Assembly: GCA_964035545.1 (NCBI GenBank)
Contig: OZ037765.1
Span: forward strand, 31,463,504-31,527,503
Length of the DNA: 64,000 nt
Origin: Bugula neritina
Lineage: Eukaryota > Bryozoa > Gymnolaemata > Cheilostomatida > Bugulidae
Reading direction: 5' to 3'
Below, in pieces: positions 9,701 to 23,400 of this stretch. Under the pieces are notes generated by a model. That model did not search any database. It was not told where the DNA came from and worked only from the letters and a program-made list of their open reading frames with translations. The position numbers were made by a program, and so were the translations under genes. Each line of letters starts with the position of its first letter. The first letter of the stretch is position 1.

Positions 9701-12700
9701 AAAACCTTTTCTTAGCAAAGAGACAAGCAACTGTGACTGTAGCATATGAATAATATTCAATATTTTACATATTGTATCTATATTCTATATAACATGTGAA
9801 GCTGTGATTGATTATATGAAAAAAATCAAATTTAAAATGATTGTTTAAGATTGCCATTTCTGATGCTGCATTGATTTGAATAAATTCTAATAATTCTGTA
9901 AGTAAGCAGATAAAAGAAGCCATTTTTATCAACTGTATTAAGAGTTATCGGCCCATATGTGAACCAGAATGACAATTTCTTATATATGCAAAGTGACCTC
10001 TTATATCTGGTCAGCTTAATTCATTCGGGGAAAAAAGCAGATGTTTGCAGCTTATAAAATATAACATCTTCAAACCATTCTATAGTCTTGATTCGATATC
10101 CAAAGATTTTCTGGGAGCTAATTTCAGCTTTAAAATTGTCTTCAAAAGACTGGTGGTGATTACAGTTATGTAATATAGTTATAATTCTACTCTGTTTTAC
10201 AATAACTAATAAATCTCCCCTAAAGCTATCATTGATTGTCTACATCATCACCTAGATATAAGAGGCCATTTTATTTACTGAAAAAAACAAATTGTGCAAT
10301 TTTCAGGCTTTGATTTGCCAAAATTTTTAACCAGTAAAACAAGTCATTAAAATTTTCAATTCGTTTGGTTGAGTGACAAAATGACATATTTATATCAAGG
10401 AATATTGAATAGCAAACATAATATTAATCCGGAATGATTTTCTGAAGATAACTTATAACTAATACTTGGACTATAGACTAACAAGTCATTTAGTTTCTGA
10501 TGGCAGTTTGCATCTCTGCTACTTCTTCCCTTTTTATTATGAAATTTGAAAACCTATAAATACCGGCTTCGATTCTAACAACATTCTTAATTCATTTTGT
10601 GATAATAATTAATCATAATTAAATAAAAAGGCAAAGCAAAAAAATACTGCGGCTTATCACAAATTGCAGTCTGTACTTCTGTTGACTGGACTGTTTGAAA
10701 GCACTTCTAGTTTTCCTTTCATCAAACTGTTTTCCACTTCCCAGATACTAAACCTACTCATGTGTCCCAATGTGTGAGAACCTCATTCTTAGAATTGTGG
10801 GAAGGGGGTGAGGAGCTCAACCTCAAATTGTGGGGGAGAGCTTAGTCTTAGTACTGTTTTTGGGCAGGGGGTTTGAGGACCTTAGTATAGTACCTGGTAG
10901 GCCATAGCCATGTATGACCTTGTAGCCCTTGTCTGGTCTGGTAGTTCAACTTTTCAGTTAGTTGGTGGAAAGCAAAGGAATTGCGAGTTATTAATCACCT
11001 TTTGATATCCTGCCAGTAAGCTATATTATGTAAATTTATACATCTTACTAACACAGATATCCTACTCGTTATAGAATGCTGTGTTAGTAGTCTGTGTACC
11101 AAGTATATACTTATCCTGTATACTCACTTAGGGCAACAGCCCTCAAGCTATGGTGTATGTCTAACTTCAGTGGTTAATTAATGGAGAAAATATTTCACAT
11201 ATTTGATATTCAAATGGTATTCTAGCCATTAGTCATGGTGCTATTAAATGTCACAAGTTGATATATTATGTACATATTATGTAATTGTGTTCTGGGTTCA
11301 AGTTACAGTCCCTTATGTTTTGCATTATAAATCAAGCCAGGGTTGATGAGACATGTAGATTTTTTAGTCAAGATAATGGCTGTGTCTTTTAGACAGTTAT
11401 GTGAAATTGAATTGTTAAATTGCCAATAATGAGCAATTCAATGTTAAACAGCACTGTAAACAAATAAAGACTTCTTAAGCAAATTCTGTATATACCGTTG
11501 CCAAAGTTATAAGGCTTTAGCTATCCTTTTAAAGTATATTTTCACCATTCAGTTTATTTCACTGTTTTGACCATATTACAATATTTCCTTCTAGTGTTTT
11601 TGTGCCTCAAAAATGTGCTGTATTTTAATTGTGCAAGGCTGCTATTGCTATAAGGAGTTATATCCCCTTCATATTTCAGCAATTTATTATGCCAGATCTA
11701 AAAACCACGTTATAGAAGCTTGTCAGTGAATAGAGATTTTATATTTTGTTAAAAGAATGAGAGAAACCAAGTTTGCAGTGTACTGCACTTCCATACCATG
11801 TGGTATCTGTGCAGTAAATGTTACAGGCAGTACTGGAGGAGGCTGAGATGATAAGCTCTCAATACAGCAGGACGGTTGTTGACTCAAGAGATGGTCTACT
11901 CACTACCATAGATAAGATAACCGGTGAGTTGCTAGAGATATATAGTAATATATAACTCAGTATAGTAATATAAAACTCAGTGTAGTAATATATAACTCAG
12001 TATAGTAATATATAACTCAGTATAGTAATATATAACTCAATGTAGTAATATATAACTCAGTATAGTAATATATAACTCAGTATAGTAATATATAACTCAG
12101 TATAGTAATATATAACTCAGTATAGTAATATATAACTCAGTATAGTAATATATAACTCAGTATAGTAATATATAGCTCAGTGTAGTAATATATAACTCAG
12201 TATAGTAATATATAACTCAGTTATAGCAAATTTGAATTAAAATGCTAGAATGTTTGTGACACTTTGATTCAAAATGCAAAAACAATTCTGCAGTTCCAGT
12301 TGAGTAATTAGAGCAGAGAGAGCATTTCCATTCAGTACCTAACTTGCTGGTGGGTTAGCTTGTGACAGCCGTCCTGCTGGCTGCAGTTAGTGTAGGAATC
12401 ATGGCTATATAATCAACTCATTATGTAATATGTTTCAGTCATGTGACCCACCGTATATTTGGTGCGCATTAGACTGAGAATGTTAGAGTTGTCTTTCCTT
12501 GAAAACTATGCCCTCGGTTGTTTAAATCATACACACAGCTTCATAGACCTGTGAAATCCTGGATGTATATAATTGGCCCCTCAGATGCGCTCATTTCTTG
12601 TATAACTTTTTGGTGGTTACTCACATAATAGAGGATTTAAATTCCATAGTCTGTGTTAGAATGTAGATGTGTAAATGACCCTGCTCAAGGTTGTTTCTAT

Positions 12701-15700
12701 GACAACCTTGTCACATTTATAGTCACTTGACATCTTATCATCACTACAGATGTGTTTTCCATTAGCTTATGAAACCTCATTCTAACTTTAGCATACACAG
12801 CGTTATTTGTTACATGAAATAGTAAATGCAAAGTTAGAAATATATTTGGTATTAGAGTGTACATTACTGTTTTACATATAATTTGTGTATTCCACAGTTG
12901 GTTTAAGGTCATTACTTTCCAGATTCAGGCACTGCTTTATGTTATATATAAACGGTTTCCAGGGGATAGCTCGAACAGTTTTTGTCTCACATTAACAAAT
13001 TTTACATGAAAAGATAGCTCTTGCATTCCTCTTTCATATACTTTTTTAATTTTTCAATAAAAATTTTTTTGAGAAAGTTGTTGCATAATAAGTAAAATTT
13101 TACACCCTCCATGTTCCACTGCTGTAGCACAGGGGATTCATTTTATAAAGTATAAAAGTTAAACTTGACATTCCTTGATATGTTTTCTCTAATATACTTT
13201 CTTTGTTTTTTGAAATTCTGTTTATGCTCTTCACAATTTGGTAAAAACATACACCATTTTGCAAGTTTCACTGCAATTTTCTAAATTCTTCATATGGTGG
13301 TTCTAGCTACGCTCCTGTGACTAATTATAACATTCCTAGTACGTTTGCCGCTCTGCGCTATCACAATAACATATAGTACCCTCTCGCACAAATTGGCAGT
13401 CTATTGGATTTCTGCCAATATAATGTTCCCTGTTTTACATTAGCACTTAGCTGAATCATCTCACTATGTTACAATAATATATTGAAAATGCCTCAGCACA
13501 ACATAATTCTTTGTTTGTTTGGCAGTTAATTTCAGCTAAATCACTTCACTTTGCAGTCTTGTCAGTAAAGGTCTGTCTATAGAGCAGCAGGTGTACTTTC
13601 AGTTTCTCTAATTCACATATGATTATTTTAAGTACATTGTATTCTATAAGATCAATTTAAGGTTTAGTCCAGTGTTCAGTATCTAATTATTATGCATGTA
13701 TGTTGTCTTACTGTTGAACAAAAGTTAAAAAAAAACTTTACAATTATAGCCATATTTATTATACATGCGTAGGATTTGCATAAGTTGACAAAAAAATTGT
13801 GACAAAACAGGGTTGAACCATAACCAACTGACTCCTCGCTGACGCCTCTAACCTCTAGACCACGCAGTCATCGTTAATAAGACGCGCACTATATGAGTAA
13901 CTATCATTACATAAATATTTCGCGCGCAAAAGGGTTATAATTATTAGGCTGTCAATTCATGTTGATAGCAGTCAACTGTTGCAATAGTCTTGGGTTACTA
14001 GCAAAGCTAATGGTTTTGAACAAATAACCCAAAAGTTTAAAAATAAGTAGCTTGCGTATTACTAGCTACAAAAACAGGTCTGAAATAGACTGGTAAAGCA
14101 AGCTCTTATTGTAGAGTTTGCAGATGTGCTCTAAAATAAAACTTAAACTGTATGGTATTACATAAGTATTTGTATGCGAGAGATAAATGGACATTACTGA
14201 GTTTCTGGAAAACAACATACTTGAAGTTAACTTTGACAATGGTGTGTTATTTTCATCATACACTAGCACAGATAGGGCCTATAGCATAAATCTCTAATCA
14301 TATGAATCTTTATGAAGCCCACAGCTCATGTAAGGGTGGCAAATGTAATTTGAAACTAAAAATTATGTTGCTGCATTTTGTCTAAGGTATATTAGAGAGC
14401 AGAATTTGGTTTTACTAGCCTGCCCCAACGGCATTCTACAATGCAGCTTATATGCTGGCAGTTGTAATAAGTACTGCCAATAGCAAGGTTACTATCACTG
14501 CTAGCTCTGTGCAGTATGTAACCTCTTGAATAATTGCGCCAATTTTAAACTCTTGGAAGTTGGCCAAGTTATCATATCGCAGCCAGCCACCGGAGACAAA
14601 GCATCAGAGCTATTCATATAATATTATACTGATGCACTTGGTAGCAGAGTGGCTAATCTAATATAGTTCATAGTTCAACACCCTTTACTTTGGGAATACA
14701 GCCTCTTTTTTTAGGTTTACCTAACAAAGCATGAAAATATCTAAACTGATATTCTGATAATTTAGAGGTACATTTTGAAAACTAGGTTAATTGCATTTGT
14801 TTGCACAACAACAATAATAAAATAGATATTATGCAATATAATAAAAACACACATAATACTATATAATATATTATAATGATAATAATAGAGTATTATAAGT
14901 ACCATTACTGCATTTTATAAATCACATGGTTGCCAAAAAAATGTATCACAAATTTTGTAATTATACATCAAAAATAGAACTAGCTAGGCAGCGGGTTAGA
15001 ATAAAGTAAATTTTTAAAACATGAAATCATGATTTGACTATTGTTTTATTTAGGCCAACCAACCTAGGAATACAAGATTGGGTTTTAGCTGACAGTTTAT
15101 AACATTTAGCTTTTGAGCCAGCAGCACTGGCACTTGTGAAGTATAGGCAAAGTTAGTGAAGCGAGACTAACAAGCACTCAAATACAAGGCATATTGAGAC
15201 ACAATAACAAGTCAGGAGCGTATAAATTGAAAAGAATGTGGAAGGGGGACTATGTTTTTCAACAAGCTATAACTTAAACATGAATTGGCTTTTGAAAAAA
15301 ATAAAAAAGTATATTGGAGAACATAAGTTTCTTTATCTTTTCATATTTTTTTTGTTCCTGTGACATTCAACCTGTTCGAGCTATCAGTGGAACATTGTTC
15401 ATATAGAACATAAAGCACCTGGCAAAGAGCCAGAAAATGAAAAGTATGACCTTAAACCAACTGTGTCTACAGTTTACATTGAATTTAAGAGTTTTTTCAT
15501 ATCAAGTCAGAAAAGTTACCACTCAACTCTACAGACTCTACAAACTCTACAAATACTTTGGTTGTACGTTTCTTTCCATAAAGCTAAACTAACACTTACC
15601 CAATATATTTCAGAGTGTGGTTGGCTATTAAATAGCTATGGAAACATGCTAATGGCAAATTCAAATAGTAAATTCCATACGGCAGTGTCACTCACAACAT

Positions 15701-18497
15701 TGCTGTAGCTTGCCAATTATTCAGCCTGTATATTCTCTCCACTAGTTCACAGCACCTGGGTCCAGTGTACACAGGTACATTGCCACATGCACCTCTCACC
15801 TGTGTACAACTGGATAAGTTTAGCATCCAGTTAGAGCAGCTAACTCTCAGCTATAAAATGTCTTTACTGCTTGCAGCCATGACACAAGATATTTTGGTGT
15901 TGGCTAAACGCCAAACCACTCTAACCTCATCAAATCCATTGTTTTGGTAAGAAATTCTGGAATTTTGTCCCTACACAAACTGCAACTGGGTTTGAGTTGG
16001 AAATACTAGAGCGTGAGCTACATCATGTCACTACAGAGTGACGTATCACATTTGCTGTAAGAAAAAGTTTTGTGGATGAGTTACTGAAAAGAGTAGAATA
16101 GTAACTTTTAACTATTATTTTTATACCAGATATCTGAGGTTTTGCATGACATAGACAAAGTCCACAATCTCCAGGTTGGGCCAGAGGCCCATCAGTGTAG
16201 TTTACTATACCATACCAGATTTTTTATTGATGTTAAGAAACAGTTGCATTGAGTGAAACCACAACCATCAGTTCATGAAAACAGCAACCACAAATTCATT
16301 CTACGAGCATTCATTAGCATAATTCAAAGCAATGGAAATGCAGGGATAAACTGTCAGAAACCTGTCCGATTCTGTAATAGCAGGACTGGTTCCTTCGTGT
16401 GAATAGACCGTTGGTGGGTCATGCAATAGTCCTAAAAAATTATGTTAGCATGTGTATTCAATTTGGCTGCACTGAGATCCTATGTGACCATTTACCTGAC
16501 AACTCATCTATTCGCTGCATTCAGATTTCTCTGGTGTTAATATTTATTATTTAATATATAATTAGTTGATTGTTTTATTTGCAAGTTAAAGTAAAGTTGG
16601 AGTTATCTCACAGCTCTAATAGTTTGCATATAATCAATATTCTACTCTGCACTCTCTAGATGAAAAAGATGACAAAGAGAAACTGGGCAAAGTGTTCACT
16701 TCATACAAAGAGGTCATTGGTAATGTGAACAATCTCCTCAGTCTACACAAAGAGAAGACAACTTCTAATACACTGGCTGAGCATCAACTTAGTGATATGT
16801 AAGTGTTGTCATTTCTTTCTCTTACCCACATAATATATCCTTTACCCTCATGTACCCTCTACCCTCATGTATCCTCTACTCTCATGTATCCTCTACCCTC
16901 ATGTACCCTCTATCTAAATCCTCCGTTTTTTATGTACTGCTATCTCATACTGTTTGTTGAGTTGCCAGCTGCATTTCTCGTTATTCAAATCAGTGGTTTT
17001 CTAGTTCAGCTGTCAGAATTTGTAATCTGCGGAATTGGATGAACTCTATTTGAATATGGTGTCTTGATTTTGCAGTTTTTGTTCTAAACTAGGGATTCAG
17101 TATCCTAAGATTTAGTAGCATGTTTCTATGTACTGTAAGATGTTCACAGGAAACATTTCTATGTACTGTAAGATGTTCACAGGAAACAGTTGAGAGATGA
17201 CTGTTTGGAGGAACTCCTGCTGACTTCTAGTGACAACGTGTCGCTGCTGCCGGCTGACATCACCAAAGGTGCAGCAGAATTGAAAGTACAGCTGAGGATA
17301 GTGGAGTCCAGCATCAAAACTATCATGTCTATCATCAGTCAGAAGAAGAAGGTGTGTGAATACAGAGTACAGAGTAGTAGAGTACAGAATAGTAGAGTAC
17401 AGAGTAGTAGGGTACAGAGTAGTAGAGTACAGAGTAGTAGAGTACAGAGTAGTAGAGTACAGAGTGGTAGAGTACAGAGTAGTAGAGTACAGAGTAGTAA
17501 GGTACAGAGTAGTAGAGTACAGAGTAGTAGAGTACAGAGTAGTAGAGTAAAAGAGTAGTAGAGTACAGAGTAGTAGAGTACAGAGTAGTAGAGTAGAGAG
17601 TAGTAGAGTACAGAGTAGTAGAGTACAGAGTAGTAGAGTACAGAGTAGTAGAGTAGAGAGTAGTAGAGTACAGAGTAGTAGAGTACAGAGTAGTAGAGTA
17701 CAGAGTAGTAGAGTAGAGAGTAGTAGAGTACAGAGTAGTAGTAGAGTGCAGAGTATAGAGTAGTAGAGTAGAGTAGTAGAGTACAGAGTAGTAGAGTACA
17801 GGGTAGTAGAGTACATAGTAGTAGAGTACAGAGTAGTAGAGTACAGAGTAGTAGAGTAGAGAGTAGTAGAGTAGAGAGTAGTAGAGTAGAGAGTAGTAGA
17901 GTACAGAGTGGTAGAGTACAGGGTAGTAGAGTAGAGAGTAGTAGAGTACAGAGTAGTAGAGTACAGAGTAGTAGAGTACAGAGTAGTAGAGTACATAGTA
18001 GTAGAGTACAGAATAGTAGAGTACAGAGTAGTAGAGTATAGAGTAGTAGAGTACAGAGTAGTAGAGTAGAGAGTAGTAGAGTACAGAGTGGTAGAGTACA
18101 GAGTGGTAGAGTACAGAGTAGTAGAGTACAGAGTAGTAGAGTGCAGAGTAGTAGAGTACAGAGTAGTAGAGTACATAGTAGTAGAGTACAGAGTAGTAGA
18201 GTACAGAACAGTAGATATATTGAATATATGTTGGCAGGTAAAAGCCTATTCTAGTTGATGTTGACTAACACAAATAAATAACATGGAATACCATTTCCAT
18301 TTGTATACATGAAATTAATTACAGTGTCTAACAGTTGGGTGTTTGTGATATGATTGATTATATACATAGGTTCACACACTGCATACACTGTGTATGATGC
18401 AGAGCTGTATCGGGTCATGGGGAACATACTTCATAGGTCTGATGTTTATACATGCCTTGGACTAACACAGATAAGCTTCATATCAAAGGCTCTATAA
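6735..18497 (+). CDS. HAUS3: HAUS augmin-like complex subunit 3, C-terminal half
   Basis: Exons 6735-6918, 8786-8938, 11827-11923, 16660-16798 and 17183-17355 (donor at 17352 also possible) join in phase. They give a coiled-coil protein matching the second half of vertebrate HAUS3. The clearest block is TGDYNLKLARQQYF, followed by a conserved coiled coil. A later block, LRDDCLEELLLT, matches the late HAUS3 region. Augmin recruits gamma-tubulin to spindle microtubules. The first visible exon starts at a good acceptor, so about 300 N-terminal residues must lie upstream; none are recognisable in 1-6734. The 3' end is unresolved. An exon at 18370-18497 enters in phase and aligns gaplessly with the family near AELY. 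An alternative last exon at 19735-19778 encodes ITEIRDRLSAAV-stop. The two cannot be joined to each other in frame. Confidence 0.8.
6955..7270 (+). repeat. 44-bp AT-rich minisatellite in a HAUS3 intron
   Basis: Units containing TTGTATATAACATATATCTC recur at 6991, 7035 and 7079, a 44-bp period, for about five to six copies that degenerate at the right. The array begins about 35 bp after the splice donor at 6919. Confidence 0.85.
7286..7463. repeat. Long near-perfect palindrome
   Basis: Two arms of about 83 nt are inverted copies: CGAGAAACATTGT at 7286 and its complement ending at 7463. Internal matches run through TTCGGGCACC and GGTGCCCGAA. They are separated by a short loop near 7370-7385. 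RNA from either strand would form a long hairpin. It is probably a foldback or transposon-terminal remnant. The origin is not established. Confidence 0.8.
11941..12220 (+). repeat. 20-bp minisatellite beside a HAUS3 splice donor
   Basis: About 14 copies of TATAGTAATATATAACTCAG. The array starts 17 bp after the donor GT at 11924. Confidence 0.9.
13807..13872 (-). mobile_element. SINE head, degenerate
   Basis: On the minus strand an A-box-like TGGTCTAGAGG is followed by a B-box-like GGTTCAACCC, resembling the head of the SINE family at 514-724. The conserved body is not recognisable. Confidence 0.45.
16825..16915 (+). repeat. 17-bp minisatellite beside a HAUS3 splice donor
   Basis: Four to five copies of TCTACCCTCATGTACCC start about 25 bp after the donor at 16799. 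Confidence 0.8.
17123..17188 (+). repeat. 33-bp tandem duplication of a 3' splice site
   Basis: 17123-17155 and 17156-17188 are identical 33-bp copies containing GTAAGATGTTCACAG and the first exon bases. The second acceptor (AG at 17181-17182) keeps the HAUS3 frame. Using the first (AG at 17148-17149) would add 33 nt with an in-frame TAA. Confidence 0.9.
17360..18215 (+). repeat. 15-bp minisatellite, about 57 copies
   Basis: The unit AGAGTAGTAGAGTAC is repeated for about 850 bp, with shorter variants. The array begins within a few bases of the HAUS3 donor at 17352-17357. Because 15 is divisible by three, both strands show long open frames, including 354 codons on the minus strand. These are artefacts of the repeat. 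Confidence 0.95.
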
Positions 18498-19215
18498 TTG
18501 GTGTTGCTACATGATCAAAATTTAATTATACTCAGTCTACTGCATCTAGTAGATTCTAGACTTTGATCATGGACTCTTCTCTATGCAATGCTGACTGAAT
18601 GGTTTCAATTTGGCAGCAATTTGATCGTGTGATTTTCACTCTGTTGTGAAAAACGAAACATTTTCTTATGATTTCACCCTGAAAGTGAGATATAAGAAGA
18701 TTTTTCCTTCTCACCTTTGACTTTATGTAATCAAATCCAAGAAGATCTACTCTCTAAACTCACAATGCTTATAAGAATATAACTATAATTTGTGCACATG
18801 TTCACTTTCTTGGCTTGAAAAGTCTGTGAAGTTCTCCACCATAATGCAATTTCATCTGCATGAATTAGATTAAATTTCAAACATGGAAGCCAATTATTAA
18901 TCTTATCGACAAGCACTGTAAGAGTAGTAAGTGAAACCTTCTGGATTATTCTTCATTGTCAAATTAGTAGGGAAATAACACAATGGTAGCTCATTACACT
19001 TCAACATAAGTCACTATTTCTATTCCATGCAGACGATGCTAGTTGCAATTGTCAGTTGGACCAGCAAATTTCAAGTTTCACTATACAAGGTTCAAATTTA
19101 AAGTTATTTATATACAAGTTTGTAATTTTCCGCTCAACTTAGCTGGTATAATGGCTCTGCATATTATGAAAATATAAACTGGCTTGTAGCTATGTATCCC
19201 ATTGTCTTGTAAGCA

Positions 19216-19262
19216 ATAGATAGTAGGTGATGCTAGTGATGCTAGTGATGCTAGTGATGTTA
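19216..19262 (+). repeat. 9-bp tandem repeat
   Basis: About four to five copies of GATGCTAGT. Confidence 0.75.
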
Positions 19263-19734
19263 GTCGGCCTCATTCTGAAAATTATTCATACAATGTTTTC
19301 TAATAAATCTCGTTACTAATGCCATGTGTGACAGATGTACCTTCATTAGTATGCATGTATTCACCTAGCTCATCTACATTCATCACATACCAAAATCATT
19401 TCACAGAATATTATAATCTCCGGAACTCTGCAGTATTTTTACACTAAGATATGCACCATTCAAACCCTAATCCCGCCTCATGTGAATCAGCTTTGCTTAG
19501 TCTGTCTGTGCCCTTTTTATTTATTTTTAGATTGAAAGCTATAAACACTCGAATTGAATTGACCACAAACCCTTTCTAGTTTATATTTACAGTATTCATA
19601 GTGTGTGTGAAGTAGACTTTAGTCCACTATCTTTAGACTTGGTGTTACACTGCAGTTATCATGGGGTTGGTGACAAGAGCAAATGTCCACTTTGTTTACT
19701 CTGGTGTCTTGTAATTGTTCTGTGTATGTTTTAG

Positions 19735-19778
19735 CTGCTATCACAGAGATAAGGGACAGACTATCTGCAGCAGTCTAG
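19735..19778 (+). CDS. HAUS3: Candidate alternative last coding exon of HAUS3
   Basis: Following a TTTTAG acceptor, the frame reads AAITEIRDRLSAAV-stop. It resembles the short helix at the very C terminus of HAUS3 proteins. It joins in phase to the donor at 17356 but not to any GT in the exon at 18370. Either it and the 18370 exon are alternative ends, or one base is wrong or mutated. Confidence 0.4.
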
Positions 19779-20493
19779 GGAGTATTGGGATTAGTTGACT
19801 TCCATTTTGATGGTTACCAGTGCTAACAGAGATGTCATGTTTTTTCTATCCATGTCTTGGATTGTAGCTGATAACAGTTTATTGAGATAATGACTTTTTA
19901 TTATATTATATTATATTTATAATTTGAATAAATGATTACATTATTATATCGTAGAGGATATCTCATAGAACTTGCTTTGTACAATACAAGTAAAAATGGT
20001 ACAATACAGTATTATATTACAGGCAGTGAACATTCTAAAATAACTACAATATTACTAAATTTACAATTTAGCAAATAAATATCAACACCATTAGCCTATA
20101 GAATTAGCAAAGTTAATAATTTATACCTCAAAACTCTACTACTAGTCAGCAATTGTATAAATGTATTGAATCTGGTGAAATTAATAAAAAACCAAGCAAC
20201 TAGGAAGCTTGTGTTGGATTGGAGAAGTATAGCAGCATCATATGATGTGGTGGACTGAATGTAGAGCTATAACTCTGTATGGATGGAGGGAACCTGGTGG
20301 ATAGTCTCTAAGATCAACTGTAATTCTCCGTATGCACCTGGTCTGAGTCGGTTGTAACCTTCAAAACTGCAGCCCATTGGCACAGAGAAACCCAACGACG
20401 TGTACTACAGGTGGTTTTGTCATCCAAGAGAAATACCAACATCTAAATAGACCACCTATAGTTTCTATCCAACCACCTGTAGTTTCTGTCGTA
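19779..20493. other. Convergent intergenic spacer, HAUS3 and LRR gene
   Basis: AT-rich, with no convincing gene. TTTATT near 19890 could serve as a minus-strand AATAAA signal for the LRR gene. The short open frame at 20361-20552 is not supported. Confidence 0.5.
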
Positions 20494-23400
20494 TCATAAA
20501 TCATGTTCCTGGTAGGTTCTGGGAGCTCCGCGCAGCATAGGGTCATCCTCACTAGCTGGTCTGAAGTCTAACGGGTCAGATTTCCCGTTGCTGCTGGGAG
20601 ATGCTGCCCCGGTGCTGCTGTCCTGATCGGTGTCTTCTACAGACGTGGCTTGGAAATACCTTCTGGGCATGACATGTCTACAAAGTAAACCAACCATACA
20701 TTACACAATTACACAGACTGATTAGAAACTAGTAATGCTCTGCAGAGTATGAAATGAAATTAAAACTTGTTGTCTGGGTCTACTGATAGATTGATCTCTT
20801 CGCTGAACCACCAGCAATGTTGCATCATGTTGCATTACTTGTGGTAAAAGAACTAATTGATCGTGAAACTTCAGCTGGTTGAAATAATATAATTATTTTA
20901 CATTTGTTTCAAGTGTCAACTATTTAAACGAGTGAGCAGCTAGAAAGAATGCAAAGGTCAAGTTTGTTAATGTAGTATTCATAATCAAATGATGTCTTCT
21001 TCAGCAGAATGAATTTAGTGTAACTCAGTTGTCACAGCTGTCAACAAATATTACTAAAAATGGCGATCTTGATCACAGCTGCTGTCCAAGCTTCAATTAA
21101 CTTCTGACAGCCATAAATTAGTTATTATTTAAATAGAAAAGTTTTTGGCATAATATTGAATGCTTTCCCTGTTTTGCTTGTACACATTGTTCTGAGCTTT
21201 GCAATGCATTGAAAAACAGTGCAGAGTTCACACCAACTCTTGTGAATTACTAATCAATCTCTGGTGCCAAATTCAGGCCAGAAGAGACGCTTTATATTAT
21301 CATAAACCAGGCTTCCAGTTTTTGTGAAACCATGGCAACTCAAGCTCCTGACTGTTCTTGTCTAATGAATTCATTATGCTAAGTATGAAAGAATAGAATG
21401 ATTCAACCAGAAACTGTATAAATGGAAGTAACTCATTGAATGAACATGTTGGTTAGTAGTACCTGTACTTTTTAGTCCTCCAGAGATAAACTGCAAATAG
21501 TACAGTCAGTACAATGAATATGATGAGGAACACGGCAAGCACGATGGCTGCTATGTCACCCGCTGACAGACCAGTTTGAGGAGTCATGGATTCTGTAGTT
21601 GGCGCCATTGTGGTGGTTGGCTTCTTTATCATCTCTGGGTATATGGTGCAATCGTTCTCTTTTTTTCCATTTGTCAGTTCCATAGTGACGCAAATCTATA
21701 AAAAACAGCCCTGGCATGCAAAACCAACTAACTTATTGTTGCACTATTTTGTCTTGTTTGAATAAGTGGTTTTGTGACTCAACAGATAAATAAAACAGGT
21801 TTTATAGTAAATACCCACCTTGTATATTTGTTCTTGCTGTACCACGGGGAGGGTTATAGGCTGTTGGATGGTAGTCACTGATGCGTTGTATACAATGGTT
21901 CCAGTCTCAACCTCTGTCTGACTGAGATATACTAATTTGACGGAGCTGGCCGCTGCCTGCACATTCCAGCTCCATGTCACGTTGAGGGTACCGTCAACAA
22001 GACCAGAGTGTTTCACATGGAGGCCAAAGCAGTCATTTGTGTTCAGTGTTTGGCAGTTCTCGGAAACTACATTATCCATATACCTACCTTCCACAGATTT
22101 AGGATAGTGGCAATAGTCATCGAGAACAGGGGCGCTAATGCTATTATCCCGAACTCCTCTGCCATTGATGCTGGCTGTGAACTCTAGAAGCCATAGCAAA
22201 TCGCAATCACAAAGCAGGAGATTGTCTTCAAAATGAAATTGCACGAGGCGATCTAAATTAGCAAAGGAGCAGTTTTTTAATGTCACCAAAGCATTTCCTG
22301 TCAGACTCAGTTTCTTCAACATATCCAATCCATTAAAGGCTTTGTCAGCAATGTTGGTCAGTAAGTTGTGCTCCAAAGAGAGCTCGTTTAGAATTGTCAT
22401 CCCGTGAAAAGCTGAAGATTCAATGTTTACCAAAAGGTTACCATCCAGGGACAGCTTCGTCAGCCTGATCATCAGGTTGAAAACTCCTGGTGACAAACTT
22501 TCGATCAAATTATTGGCAATACTAAGTTCTTCCAGAACATTCTCATCCCAGTTCCTAAGAAACTCCAAACTGGATATTTGATTATTATTCAAATTTAATA
22601 TGACAAGTTTTTCCAAATCCTTGAAGGTGTTCACGTTTATATCAGCTATCATGTTATGATTCAGCAGCAAATGGGTCAGTTTGTCATTCAAACCAGCAAA
22701 TGCTGCCCCAGCTAATGAGGTTAACCTGTTGTGCTCAAAATTTAGTGTGAGAGTTGCAGACTTTGGAGAAATGGAAGAGTAGGCCTGGAAACAGTATTTC
22801 TGGATATCTTTGAGTTCGTTATATGAAACATCGATTACAGAAATGCTGTTGAGAACAACTTTGCACAGGGAGCGAAGATATTGCAGCCTGTTTCCACGAA
22901 GTGATAAAGATTCAAAGTTTGAGAGGGGAATTAGCGATTCCAGACCTTTATCCAGATTTGTCAGTTTATTGAATCCTAAGTCAAGTGACTTTAAGGACTG
23001 CATGCCTTCAAAAGCTTCTGGACCAACAGTGACTATTCTGTTGTCAGAGAGATCTAGAGACTCTACCCTGGTGGAATCCCCAAAACACTGGTCCTTCAGA
23101 TTGGCTATGCCATTTCCAGCATAAGACAGAGTGATCACATCAGCAGTGTGGATAAAGCAAGGAGAAGTAATTTTGTTTCCACTTAAATCGAGATTATTCA
23201 GCCTAATGAAATCCTTCAAAGCTAACTGAGGAATAGAGCCGATTTGGTTTTTGCTCATATCCAAATTTGTCAGCCTCGTTTCCAGACCAGCAAATGTGTT
23301 TTTATTCAGCTTCGTAATTCTATTTGAGGAGAAATCTAGGATGTCAAAGTGTTTCATAAAGAGGAAGTAGTAGTCTGGGATAGACGTAATAGTGTTGTGT

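Noticed and set aside
11941-12220. Possible CRISPR-like regular array
   Set aside because: Units are directly adjacent with no unique spacers, in an animal intron. It is a minisatellite.
17112-18176. 354-codon minus-strand open frame (LYSTTLYSTT-type) and plus-strand frames over the same DNA
   Set aside because: They are translations of a 15-bp minisatellite, open on several frames because the unit length is a multiple of three and lacks stops.
22810-23124. 104-codon plus-strand open frame
   Set aside because: Shadow of the LRR gene exon on the opposite strand.
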